DNA of 42,200 bases from an uncultured Lentisphaerota bacterium (lineage in GTDB: Bacteria; Verrucomicrobiota; Kiritimatiellia; RFP12; UBA1067): assembly GCA_900320225.1 (NCBI GenBank), contig ONRL01000037.1, positions 1 through 42,200 of the forward strand, written 5' to 3'. How positions within the stretch are numbered: the stretch's first letter is position 1; every line of letters begins with the position of its first letter. The translations under genes and the position numbers were made by a program. This document shows, piece after piece, positions 13,655-20,797 of this stretch. Under the pieces are notes generated by a model. That model worked only from the letters and a program-made list of their open reading frames with translations. It was not told where the DNA came from and did no database searches.

Positions 13655-14363
13655 AACCTCTTCCACTGGTCGATTCAACGTCTCTCGTGAACTTCGGGTT
13701 CGCGCCGGCGATCACAAAAGCGACTTCGCCCTTCACCTTCGCGTCCTTGAACTGCGCGGCGAGGTCCGAGAGGTAGCCGCGCGACACGCGCTCGTGCATC
13801 TTCGTGAGCTCGATGCAGACCGCCGCCTCGCGGTCGCCGAACACCTCGTAGGCCGCCTGCAGCGTGGGGCCGATGCGGAACGGCGATTCAAAGCCGATGA
13901 GCGTGTGCGGCAGTTCCTTCTCGGCCGCGAACCAGTTGCGGAGCGCGCCGGGTCCGCGCGGCGGGAAGCCCTTGAACGTGAAGGAGCTCGTGGGGAGTCC
14001 GCTCAGGACGAGCGCCACGTTCACGGCGCTTGCGCCGGGGAGGACGTCGAACGGCACGTTCTCCTGCGCGCAGAGGCGCACGAGGCGGTAGCCGGGGTCC
14101 GAAATCGCAGGGTAGCCGCCGTCCGAGACGAGCACCACCTCGCGTCCGGCGTTCACGGCGTCGATCACGGTGCGGGACACGCGGTCCTCGTTGCCCTGGC
14201 GGTAGCTGATCATCTCCGGACGCGGAATGCCGAAGTGCGAGAGGAGCTGCCAGGTGCGGCGCGTGTCCTCGCAGGCGATGAGCGAGGCGCCCTTCAGCGC
14301 CTCCTGCGCGCGCGGCGTGAGGTCCCCGAGGTTCCCGATGGGCGTGGCGACGACATGCAGCAT
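13647..14363 (-). CDS. rsmI: 16S rRNA (cytidine-1402-2'-O)-methyltransferase RsmI
   Basis: The 238-aa protein has the tetrapyrrole-methylase-fold signatures of RsmI: VVATPIGNLGDLTPRA at the start, ACEDTRRTWQLLSHFGI, the SAM-binding VSDGGYPAISDPGYRLV, and LPGASAVNVALVLSGLP. It methylates the ribose of C1402 in the ribosomal P site. It is slightly shorter than the usual 270-290 aa; the C-terminal tail ends in the heptad array (GRGWT then TGA), which may have truncated it. It starts 8 nt after the dnaB stop, so dnaB-rsmI form an operon. Confidence 0.93.
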   Translation of the reverse strand: MLHVVATPIGNLGDLTPRAQEALKGASLIACEDTRRTWQLLSHFGIPRPEMISYRQGNEDRVSRTVIDAVNAGREVVLVSDGGYPAISDPGYRLVRLCAQENVPFDVLPGASAVNVALVLSGLPTSSFTFKGFPPRGPGALRNWFAAEKELPHTLIGFESPFRIGPTLQAAYEVFGDREAAVCIELTKMHERVSRGYLSDLAAQFKDAKVKGEVAFVIAGANPKFTRDVESTSGRGWT

Positions 14364-14371
14364 GGCGGCTC

Positions 14372-15922
14372 CTAGATCATGAGGTCCTGGACGAGCGAAA
14401 CGGGGACCGGATCCGCGGCGGGCGCGTCAATGGGCGCTTCGAGCACCTCCTGGGACGTGGCGGCGTCGGCCTCGGCGGTTTCGGAGTCCGTCTGGGACTG
14501 TCCGCGCGTGCCGGGCTTGCGGTCGCCGAAGCGCGTGCCCTCCTTGAAGAAGTTGAGGTCCACCTCGCCCGTCTCGCCGTTGCGGTGCTTGGCCACGTCC
14601 ACGATCGCGAGCAGTTCGTCGTCGTGCCACTGGGCGGTCTTCGACCGGCACGGGCGGCGGAGAAGGAACACCACGTCGGCGTCCTGCTCGATCGCGCCGG
14701 AGTCGCGGAGGTCGGAGAGCTTCGGCGTTTCGTCCTTGTCGCCGCGCTGCTCGTTGCCGCGGGAGAGCTGGGAGAGGACGATCACCGGCACCTTGAGCTC
14801 CTTCGCCATCGCCTTGATCTGGCCGGAGATGCGCGAGGTCTCGAGCTGACGGCCCTGGCGGGCGTACTCGCGGCAGTTGCAGAGCTGGAGGTAGTCGATC
14901 ACGATGAGCTCGATGCCGTGCGTGCGCTTCATGCGGCGCGCGCGGGCGCGCATGTCCGAGACGTCGAGCGCGCTCGTGTCGTCGATGAAGATCGGCGCGT
15001 CGCGGAGGGCGTTGGCGGCGGACATCAGGCGCTGGCTCGCGTCGATGCGCTCCTCGCGCGCCATGAGTCCGCGCTGGAGGCGCCACGTGTTCACGCCGGC
15101 GCGGCCGGCGAGCATGCGCTTCGCGAGCGACTCGGTGCTCATTTCGAGGGAGAAGATGAGGACGGGATGTTTCTTGCCGTTGTCGCAGCGGGTGGGCATG
15201 CCGTTGATGTCCTGGCCCATCGCGATGCACTCGGCGATGTTCATGGCGAGGGATGTCTTGCCCACGGAGGGGCGGGCCGCGACCACGATCATGTCGCCGC
15301 CCTTCAGGCCCATCAGCTTCTCGTCGAGGTACTTGAAGCCGGTGGAGAGCCCGTCGAACTGGCCGGCGCCGCCGTCGAAGAGGCGGTCCATGGCCTTGAG
15401 GGTGTTCTCGACGGCGAGCTTCCAGTCCATGCGCACGCTGCTCGCGCCGCCGATTTCAAGGAAGTTTTTCTCGACCTCGCCGAGGAGGATGTCCGCGTTC
15501 GAGGCCTGCGCCTCGTCGAAGCAGCGCGCCTCCGTCTCGCGGGAACGCTGGATCATCGTGCGCAGGAGGTGCTTCTGGCGGACGATGTCAATATAGTACT
15601 CGGCGTGCGCGGAGGTGGGCGTGTTGTCCACGAGCGCCTGGATGGCGGCCACGCCGCCGACCTGCTCGAGGCGACCGGTCGCGCGCAGGCGGTCCGTGAG
15701 CGTGACCGCGTCGATCGGCACGGACGTGCCGCTCATCTCGCGGAAGGTCTCGAAGAAAATGCGGTTGCGCGGTTCGTAGAAGGACTCGGGCGTGAGTCCG
15801 CGCGCCTGACAGAGGTCGAGCACGCGGGCGTCGTCGCCCATCGTCGTGTCGAGCAGGATCGACCCGATGATCCCGCGTTCGGCCTCCGCGCTGTGGGGAA
15901 GTGTTCTAAGTTGTTCGGACAT
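14372..15922 (-). CDS. dnaB: Replicative DNA helicase DnaB
   Basis: The 516-aa protein has the DnaB N-terminal helical domain (LPHSAEAERGIIGSILLD onward, about 5-110), a linker, and the RecA-type ATPase with Walker A (ARPSVGKTSLAMNIAE), SLEMSTESLAKRMLAG, Walker B (LIVIDYLQL) and the arginine-finger region LSQLSRGNEQRGDKDE. It unwinds DNA ahead of the fork as a hexamer. The ATG at 15922 is one base from the predicted transcription start set by TGCTATACT at 15938-15930; no ribosome site exists, so the mRNA should be leaderless. The extension to 15952 would lie upstream of that start. Four helically phased GTTGTC/G motifs lie 43-80 bp upstream. The C-terminal tail (residues about 470-516) is acidic and Ala-rich. 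Confidence 0.95.
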   Translation of the reverse strand: MSEQLRTLPHSAEAERGIIGSILLDTTMGDDARVLDLCQARGLTPESFYEPRNRIFFETFREMSGTSVPIDAVTLTDRLRATGRLEQVGGVAAIQALVDNTPTSAHAEYYIDIVRQKHLLRTMIQRSRETEARCFDEAQASNADILLGEVEKNFLEIGGASSVRMDWKLAVENTLKAMDRLFDGGAGQFDGLSTGFKYLDEKLMGLKGGDMIVVAARPSVGKTSLAMNIAECIAMGQDINGMPTRCDNGKKHPVLIFSLEMSTESLAKRMLAGRAGVNTWRLQRGLMAREERIDASQRLMSAANALRDAPIFIDDTSALDVSDMRARARRMKRTHGIELIVIDYLQLCNCREYARQGRQLETSRISGQIKAMAKELKVPVIVLSQLSRGNEQRGDKDETPKLSDLRDSGAIEQDADVVFLLRRPCRSKTAQWHDDELLAIVDVAKHRNGETGEVDLNFFKEGTRFGDRKPGTRGQSQTDSETAEADAATSQEVLEAPIDAPAADPVPVSLVQDLMI

Positions 15923-15929
15923 GGGAAGA

Positions 15930-15938
15930 AGTATAGCA
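15930..15938 (-). promoter_or_regulatory. Extended -10 promoter of dnaB (leaderless)
   Basis: The minus strand reads TGCTATACT, then seven bases, then ATG. The leader is predicted to be about 1 nt. Confidence 0.55.
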
Positions 15939-15964
15939 AAACGGCCGCCCACGGGAGCGGCCGC

Positions 15965-16002
15965 GTTGTCAACGGTTGTCTAAAGGTTGTCTACCGGTTG
16001 TG
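15965..16002. promoter_or_regulatory. Four phased GTTGTC/G motifs upstream of dnaB
   Basis: GTTGTC starts at 15965, 15975 and 15986, and GTTGTG at 15997, spaced 10, 11 and 11 bp, about one helical turn each. They lie upstream of the dnaB -10 box and beside the end of the anti-sigma gene. They are candidate binding sites; the resemblance to DnaA boxes is weak. Confidence 0.4.
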
Positions 16003-16011
16003 AACAGGAGG

Positions 16012-16437
16012 CTAATTCTCTGAGAAAAGCCCGGAAACCGCGTTTTCGTATGGTGCGTCCTGCCACGCAAGCAGAATCTCCACCTCGGACGTCTCATCTT
16101 CTTCCAGATCGTCGCCGTCAACGGTGCGCAGGATGTCGATTACGTCGGCCACGACATCATTGGACGAGGCCTTCTGGGATGCGACTTCCCGTACGGCGTC
16201 ACCTTCGGACGGCAGCGGATGCGGTTGGACATGAACGGAGAAGATGCAGATGACGGCCAGTGCGGCCGCGGCCAACGCCCCGCCCCAGATGCACATGTGC
16301 AAGCGGCGCACACGCGAACGAGCGCGCGCGCACGCGGTCGCCTCGCGCAAGATCGCGTCAAGACGCGGCGGATCTCCGGAGGCATTCCCCTCCAGTCGCT
16401 TCGTCAGAAAATCAATCAACTTGCCATCTTCCTTCAT
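16012..16437 (-). CDS. Putative anti-sigma factor (single-pass membrane protein)
   Basis: The 141-aa protein has a cytoplasmic N-terminal part (1-55: MKEDGKLIDFLTKRLEGN, then a basic stretch), one membrane helix (about 62-80, WGGALAAAALAVICIFSV), and an acidic external tail (VDGDDLEEDETSEVEILLAW). No sequence family is recognised. The start overlaps the sigma-factor stop by 4 bp (ATGA), the usual arrangement for an ECF sigma and its membrane anti-sigma, so the role is inferred from position and topology. The longer frame from 16488 lies inside the sigma gene and is rejected. Confidence 0.65.
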   Translation of the reverse strand: MKEDGKLIDFLTKRLEGNASGDPPRLDAILREATACARARSRVRRLHMCIWGGALAAAALAVICIFSVHVQPHPLPSEGDAVREVASQKASSNDVVADVIDILRTVDGDDLEEDETSEVEILLAWQDAPYENAVSGLFSEN

Positions 16438-16991
16438 TTCATGCCTCCTAGCAGATCCCTGAGCTTCCGCGTGGCCGTCCGCATCCACGTCAGCGCCGTC
16501 CCAAGCGGAATCGACATCTCCTCGGCGATTTCCTTGAACGACATGTCGCCTTCGATGCGCAGCAACAGCACCTGCCGAGGCCCCTCCGGCAGCACGCGGA
16601 TCGCCTGCCGGACGTCCTCGGACGTCGAACGCGACTCGAACGCCTCGTCCGGATACGGTCCTTCGTCCACAACCGACGCCGCGGCCGCAGCGCCCTCGCC
16701 ATCCTCGTCGTCAAGGCTCACCGTCATGCGCGCGCGGCGCATGTGGTCGATCGCGGCAGAACGTGCGACGGTTGCGAGATAGGGCCTCACCCGGCCGCCG
16801 CGGTAGCTGGAAGCGGCCCGGACGACCCGCATCCACGTCTCCTGAAAGACGTCGTCGACGTCCGCCGCCACGGGGAGCATGCCGCGCAAAAGGGCCTGCA
16901 TCCAGGTGGCGTGGCGGCGGACGAGCGCCGCGAGAGACTGGACGTCCCCGCGGCGCGCGTATGCAAAGAGGAGCTGGGCGTCCTCCTCCAT
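16434..16991 (-). CDS. ECF-type RNA polymerase sigma factor
   Basis: The 185-aa protein has sigma region 2 (LFAYARRGDVQSLAALVRRH, DVDDVFQETWMRVV, ATVARSAAIDHMRR) and region 4 (IRVLPEGPRQVLLLRIEGDM, FKEIAEEMSIPLGTALTWMR). The linker between them is long and acidic/Ala-rich (LDDEDGEGAAAAASVVDEG). It is the middle gene of a Spy-like/sigma/anti-sigma operon; gaps are 6 nt upstream and a 4-bp overlap downstream. The promoter at 17612-17637 (TGAAAC-N16-CGTC) is a classic ECF-type site, so the operon is probably autoregulated. Confidence 0.9.
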   Translation of the reverse strand: MEEDAQLLFAYARRGDVQSLAALVRRHATWMQALLRGMLPVAADVDDVFQETWMRVVRAASSYRGGRVRPYLATVARSAAIDHMRRARMTVSLDDEDGEGAAAAASVVDEGPYPDEAFESRSTSEDVRQAIRVLPEGPRQVLLLRIEGDMSFKEIAEEMSIPLGTALTWMRTATRKLRDLLGGMK

Positions 16992-16997
16992 GCCGCC

Positions 16998-17531
16998 TTA
17001 CTTCGCGTCGGCCGCGCCGCCGCCGCGGGGGCCTCTGCCCTTGCCGCCGCGATGCGGACCGCGGGGACCACGTTCCCCGAACGACTTCTTCATCTCCTCG
17101 CGCGCCTTGGCTATTTGCTCCGGCGTGAGGATCGACTTGATCTCGATCACCCGCTTGACCTGCTCCTTCGCCATCTGCTTGCGCAGATCGAAGACCTCGT
17201 CAATGGACTTCATCACGGCGGCCTCGTCGATCTTCTCCGCCTTCATCAGCTCGATCTGGCGCATCGTGGCCTCGCGGACCCTCTTCATGTTGTCGCGTCC
17301 GCCCTTCACGCGGTCGGCAACGTCTTTAAGTTTCGTCTTCTGTTCGTCGGAAAGGCCGAGCTTCTCCGCGAACTGGGGACGGCCGATGGCAAACACGATC
17401 GGATCCATGCCGATCTCGTGGTGCCGCATTCCACCATGGGGGCCTTCCGGACGGGGACCTCTGCGCTCGGACTCTTGGGCCATCGCCGCACAGCAGAGCA
17501 CGGCAACAGCCATCATCATCAATTTCTTCAT
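16998..17531 (-). CDS. Spy/CpxP-like periplasmic sensor or chaperone
   Basis: The 177-aa protein has a signal peptide (MKKLMMMAVAVLCCAAMA), a His/Met-rich stretch (GGMRHHEIGM) suited to metal binding, and two helix repeats with LTxxQ-type motifs: KLGLSDEQKTKLKDVADRV and SILTPEQIAKAREEM. The tail is Gly/Arg-rich (RGPHRGGKGRGPRGGG). Spy, CpxP, ZraP and CnrX have this fold and act as envelope-stress chaperones or metal sensors. Here it leads an operon with an ECF sigma and an anti-sigma, like the CnrX-CnrY-CnrH group, so it may tune the release of the sigma factor. The ATG at 17531 has AAAGGA upstream; the in-frame extension to 17582 is unlikely. Confidence 0.8.
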   Translation of the reverse strand: MKKLMMMAVAVLCCAAMAQESERRGPRPEGPHGGMRHHEIGMDPIVFAIGRPQFAEKLGLSDEQKTKLKDVADRVKGGRDNMKRVREATMRQIELMKAEKIDEAAVMKSIDEVFDLRKQMAKEQVKRVIEIKSILTPEQIAKAREEMKKSFGERGPRGPHRGGKGRGPRGGGAADAK

Positions 17532-17611
17532 CTCTTTTTTCCTTTCGCGACGATTCCGCCGCTTATTCGCCGACGCCACCATGGCGTCAACACAGATAGA
17601 GACGATGCAAA

Positions 17612-17637
17612 GACGATATTTATTTTACAAAGTTTCA
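17612..17637 (-). promoter_or_regulatory. ECF sigma promoter of the Spy-like/sigma/anti-sigma operon
   Basis: The minus strand reads TGAAAC (17637-17632), 16 bp, CGTC (17615-17612), matching the ECF consensus (AAC at -35, CGTC at -10). The start should be near 17605, about 75 nt before the Spy-like ATG. Confidence 0.7.
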
Positions 17638-17670
17638 GGAAGCCAAAAATTCATCCCCTCTGTTCCTCAA

Positions 17671-18939
17671 TTAGAAGTCGTCTGGCAGGTCGATGCGCAT
17701 GGTCTTGCCCTTCTGCGCCTGGTACGAGGCCTTCGACTCCTCCTCGGCGCGGTGCTCGTCGTGGATCGAGCCGGCCTCGGAGAAGAACGGCACTTCGAAG
17801 GTAAGGCCGCAGTTGGGGCATTCGGCGGGCGTGCCCGCCATGTCCGCCGTGGCCTCGATCTCCTGATGGCAGTTGGGGCAGAAGAACGAGATGAGCTTCT
17901 CCTCCACCGGCTCCTTCTTCGCGGGAGTCGTCGGGTCGTCGAGACCGAGCGCCTCCGCGTCGATGCGAATCGTGCGGTTCTTGAGCTGCGTGGGATCCAT
18001 CTCCTCGGCCTCCTTCGCGGAGACGACGGGTTCCGTGGACTTCGGTGCGTCGCCCACGGACGGACCATACATCGTGCCGGGCTCCGACTTCGCCGGCACC
18101 ACGACGATGTTTCCGCACATCGGGCATTCGGCGTCGAGTCCAATTGCATCAACCGGCGCCTCGATTTCCTGTCCGCAGCCCGGGCACTTGAACGAAATCG
18201 CATCCACCTGCGGCTCCTCCTGCGCGGGCTCAGGCGCGGGAGCGGGCTCCGGTGCGGACGGCTCCGGCGCGGGTTCTGGCGCTGGTTCAGCTGCAGGTTC
18301 CGCCGTTGGAGCGGTTTTGGGTTCTTCGGCCGGGGCTTGTGCCGGAGTGGGCTCTGGTGTCGGTGCAGGGGCGGGTTCCGCCGCAGGAGCGGGTGCGGGC
18401 TCTTCGGCCGGAGCCGGTGTTGGCGTGGCCTCTTGCACCGGAATCGGCTGCTCAACGGGTTCAGATGCGGGCGCGGGTTCGACCGCTGGAGCCGGCGCGG
18501 GCGGCGTTTGGTCTACGGGCGCCGGAGCGGGAACGGATGCGGCAGCAGGCTCGGCGGCTGGCGCCGGGACGGGTACGGGAACGGCTGCGGGCGCAGGCGT
18601 CTCCTCGGCCGGCGGTACGTAGAGCGCGGCCGGGACGGCGGGAATGCGCGGCGCAATGGCGAGTTTGGCCGAGCGGGCGGCGGTGATCTTGAGCGCCTTC
18701 TGGGGCGGCATGATGAGCAACTCGCCCGTGCGCGGATTGCGGATGCGGCGGGCTTTCCGGGGCACGAGCTCAAACTTGCAGAGCCCCGGCAGGATGAACG
18801 GGCCGTTGGGCGTCTCGCGCTTGATGATCTCCGCCAACACCTCCAGAATCTGGCGGGACGCGATTTTCTTGATGCCGGCGCGGAACGCCAATTCCTTGAT
18901 CAGACGGCTTTTCGTGTAGACATGGCGATGGTCGTTCAT
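17671..18939 (-). CDS. HU/IHF-type DNA-binding domain fused to two zinc ribbons through a Pro/Ala/Glu linker
   Basis: The 422-aa protein begins with an HU fold (residues about 7-95) that includes the beta-arm segment RIRNPRTGELLIMPP. A low-complexity linker rich in Pro, Ala and Glu (about 100-245) leads to two zinc ribbons of identical spacing, CX2C-X16-CX2C: cysteines 252/255/272/275 and 354/357/374/377. Each ribbon is followed by a T(I/M)RID motif (residues about 323 and 413), so the ribbon-plus-TxRID unit looks duplicated. HU proteins bend and compact DNA; zinc ribbons bind protein or nucleic acid. AGGAGG lies 8 nt before the ATG at 18939. It is transcribed divergently from a PAS protein with a similar linker. 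I know of no described protein with this architecture. Confidence 0.85.
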   Translation of the reverse strand: MNDHRHVYTKSRLIKELAFRAGIKKIASRQILEVLAEIIKRETPNGPFILPGLCKFELVPRKARRIRNPRTGELLIMPPQKALKITAARSAKLAIAPRIPAVPAALYVPPAEETPAPAAVPVPVPAPAAEPAAASVPAPAPVDQTPPAPAPAVEPAPASEPVEQPIPVQEATPTPAPAEEPAPAPAAEPAPAPTPEPTPAQAPAEEPKTAPTAEPAAEPAPEPAPEPSAPEPAPAPEPAQEEPQVDAISFKCPGCGQEIEAPVDAIGLDAECPMCGNIVVVPAKSEPGTMYGPSVGDAPKSTEPVVSAKEAEEMDPTQLKNRTIRIDAEALGLDDPTTPAKKEPVEEKLISFFCPNCHQEIEATADMAGTPAECPNCGLTFEVPFFSEAGSIHDEHRAEEESKASYQAQKGKTMRIDLPDDF

Positions 18940-19004
18940 GGTCTTTTCCTCCTACTCTCTTGCATTTTCTGCTGCAACTCCAATCTGCCTTTGCTTGCGT
19001 CTCT

Positions 19005-19013
19005 ATTCTACCA
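19005..19013 (-). promoter_or_regulatory. Extended -10 promoter of the HU-zinc-ribbon gene
   Basis: The minus strand reads TGGTAGAAT. The inferred start near 18998 gives a leader of about 59 nt with an AGGAGG ribosome site. Confidence 0.5.
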
Positions 19014-19045
19014 TTCAATTTGGACTTTCGCAAACAGAAATTTTA

Positions 19046-19054
19046 TGCTAAAAT
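19046..19054 (+). promoter_or_regulatory. Extended -10 promoter of the PAS gene
   Basis: The plus strand reads TGCTAAAAT in an AT-rich patch. It is back to back with the HU-zinc-ribbon promoter 33 bp away; the leader is about 55 nt. Confidence 0.5.
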
Positions 19055-19115
19055 TATCGCGCTTTGGGAAAACGGGCGAAATGGCCGCATCATCCCGGAG
19101 CAGAGAGAGAGTCGG

Positions 19116-19796
19116 ATGAAATTCTGGTTTGGGAAAAAGGAAGAGCCTGAGTCGGCGCCACCTGCCGCAGTCCCGCCCCGTGCGGAACCGCCGGTTACGG
19201 CACCGGCCGCCGCGCCTGCGCCCGCCGCGCCGGCGGTGGCGCCGCATCCCGCGCCGCCCCCGCTGCAGCCGGACGTGCCGAACGCGGAACGCCCCGTGTC
19301 GCCGCCGCTCGAGCCAGCCACCACGCTCATACGCCCTCAGCCGAACCAGAAGGTGCTCTACTACCAGCTGATGAACGGGCTGTACGACGCCGTGCTGATC
19401 CTGGACCAGAACGGCCACATCGTGGACTGCAACACGCGCGTGACGCCCGTGCTCGCGTACAACCGCGACGAGATGTGGGACATGCCGGTGGCGGACGTGA
19501 TCAAGGGCATCGGCCCGCAGATCTTCCAGCAGATGAAGGACGCGCTCTACAACAACCACCAGGTGCTCATCAACGCGAAATGCACCCGCAAGGACGGCAC
19601 GACCTTCCAGGGCGAGGTGGGCGTGTGCCTCATGCACCTCACGCGCGGCGAGAACCTCGTCTTCACGATCCGCAACGTCGAGAAGCGCATGGCCGAGGCG
19701 ATGCGCAAGGCCCGCGAGCAGCTGCAGGGCACGCAGTCCACGCCGCCGCCCGCGCCGCGCGCCGTGCTGAAGGCCGTCTCTCATCCCGCCAAGTGA
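19116..19796 (+). CDS. PAS-domain protein with Pro/Ala-rich N-terminal linker
   Basis: The 226-aa protein starts MKFWFGKKEEPE, continues with a Pro/Ala-rich segment (about 14-80), and ends with one PAS domain (about 85-185): LMNGLYDAVLILDQNGHIVD, the PYxxx-like loop VLAYNRDEMWDMPVADVI, KCTRKDGTTFQGEV and LVFTIRNVEKR. PAS domains bind small ligands or mediate dimerisation. There is no kinase, cyclase or DNA-binding output domain, so it probably signals through a partner. The linker is like that of the divergently transcribed HU-zinc-ribbon protein, hinting that the two work together. The ATG at 19116 was chosen because it lies after the promoter and a GGAGCAGAGAGAG purine tract. Confidence 0.78.
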   Translation: MKFWFGKKEEPESAPPAAVPPRAEPPVTAPAAAPAPAAPAVAPHPAPPPLQPDVPNAERPVSPPLEPATTLIRPQPNQKVLYYQLMNGLYDAVLILDQNGHIVDCNTRVTPVLAYNRDEMWDMPVADVIKGIGPQIFQQMKDALYNNHQVLINAKCTRKDGTTFQGEVGVCLMHLTRGENLVFTIRNVEKRMAEAMRKAREQLQGTQSTPPPAPRAVLKAVSHPAK

Positions 19797-19819
19797 CGCC
19801 ATCCGAAAGGAACTCCTCC

Positions 19820-20785
19820 ATGACGAACATCCCCCGCCGCAGTTTCCTGCGCCTAGGCGCCGGCGTGCTCGCCGCCGCCGAACTGCCCCGCGCCGCGTGG
19901 GCGAAGCGCGCCCCGCTCGCGCCGCTTGAGCTGAAGCCGATCGAGATCGCCGCCGGCGCGTCGAAGCCGTTCGGCGCCGTGCACGTGTCGGACACGCACA
20001 TCGTGCGCGCGGACAGGCGCGACGACGCCCGCAAGATCACGCTCGCCGCGAACCGCACGTTCGCCCCATGGGGCGAGCACTACCTCGACGAGGCGATCCG
20101 CGCCGCCGAGTCCGCCGGCGAGATGCTGATCCACACCGGCGACCTCATCGACTTCGTGAGCGCCGCGAACCTCGACATGGCCGAGGGGCACTTCGCCGGA
20201 CACGACTGGTTCGTGAGCTCCGGCAACCACGAGTTCAGCCAATACGTGGGCGAAGCAAAGGAGGACGCCGCGTACAAGGCGGCCAGCTACGCGCGCGTGC
20301 AGTCCGCCTACCCGAACGACCTCACGTTCGCCTCGCGCGTCGTGAACGGCGTGAACTTCGTCGCGCTCGACGACGTGTACTACAACGTCACCGCGCGCCA
20401 GCACGAGCTGTTCAAGGCGGAGGTGGAGAAAGGGCTGCCCATCGTGATGCTCTGCCACGTGCCCTTCTACGGCCCGAAGCTCTACGACTTCGTGATGAAG
20501 GCCACGAACAACAAGTGCGCCTACGTGACGGGCGCGCCGGACGAGCTCGTGGACACCTACGAGGCCGGCAAGACCTATCCCGCCGGGCAGGAATGGCGCC
20601 ACCGCGCCGTGCAGCAGCGCGCGGACGCCCCCACGAAGGACTTCATCAAGTGGCAAAAACTCCTCAAGGCGATCCTCTGCGGACACCTCCACTACTTCTT
20701 CGCGGAGCGCTTCTCGCCCACGGCGATGCAGTACGTGTGCAGCGCGACTTTCAAGGGCCACGCCTACCGCGTGCGCTTCTCGTAA
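19820..20785 (+). CDS. Tat-exported metallophosphoesterase
   Basis: The 321-aa protein has a twin-arginine signal (IPRRSFLRLGAGVLAAAEL). The metallophosphoesterase motifs are VHVSDTHIV (D-x-H), HTGDLIDF (GD), SSGNHEF (GNH[D/E]), MLCHVPFY and LCGHLHYFF (GHxH). The second-shell Asp of GNHD is replaced by Glu, as in several Tat-exported families. It lies 23 nt after the PAS gene and has AAGGA 9 nt before the ATG, so it may share that transcript. It converges with pbpC with only 12 bp between stops. The substrate is unknown. Confidence 0.87.
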   Translation: MTNIPRRSFLRLGAGVLAAAELPRAAWAKRAPLAPLELKPIEIAAGASKPFGAVHVSDTHIVRADRRDDARKITLAANRTFAPWGEHYLDEAIRAAESAGEMLIHTGDLIDFVSAANLDMAEGHFAGHDWFVSSGNHEFSQYVGEAKEDAAYKAASYARVQSAYPNDLTFASRVVNGVNFVALDDVYYNVTARQHELFKAEVEKGLPIVMLCHVPFYGPKLYDFVMKATNNKCAYVTGAPDELVDTYEAGKTYPAGQEWRHRAVQQRADAPTKDFIKWQKLLKAILCGHLHYFFAERFSPTAMQYVCSATFKGHAYRVRFS

Positions 20786-20797
20786 AGCGACGGAACG

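Noticed and set aside
15965-16002. Replication-origin iterons or DnaA boxes
   Set aside because: The motifs match the DnaA consensus poorly (about 6 of 9), there is no AT-rich unwinding region, and no dnaA or dnaN is nearby.
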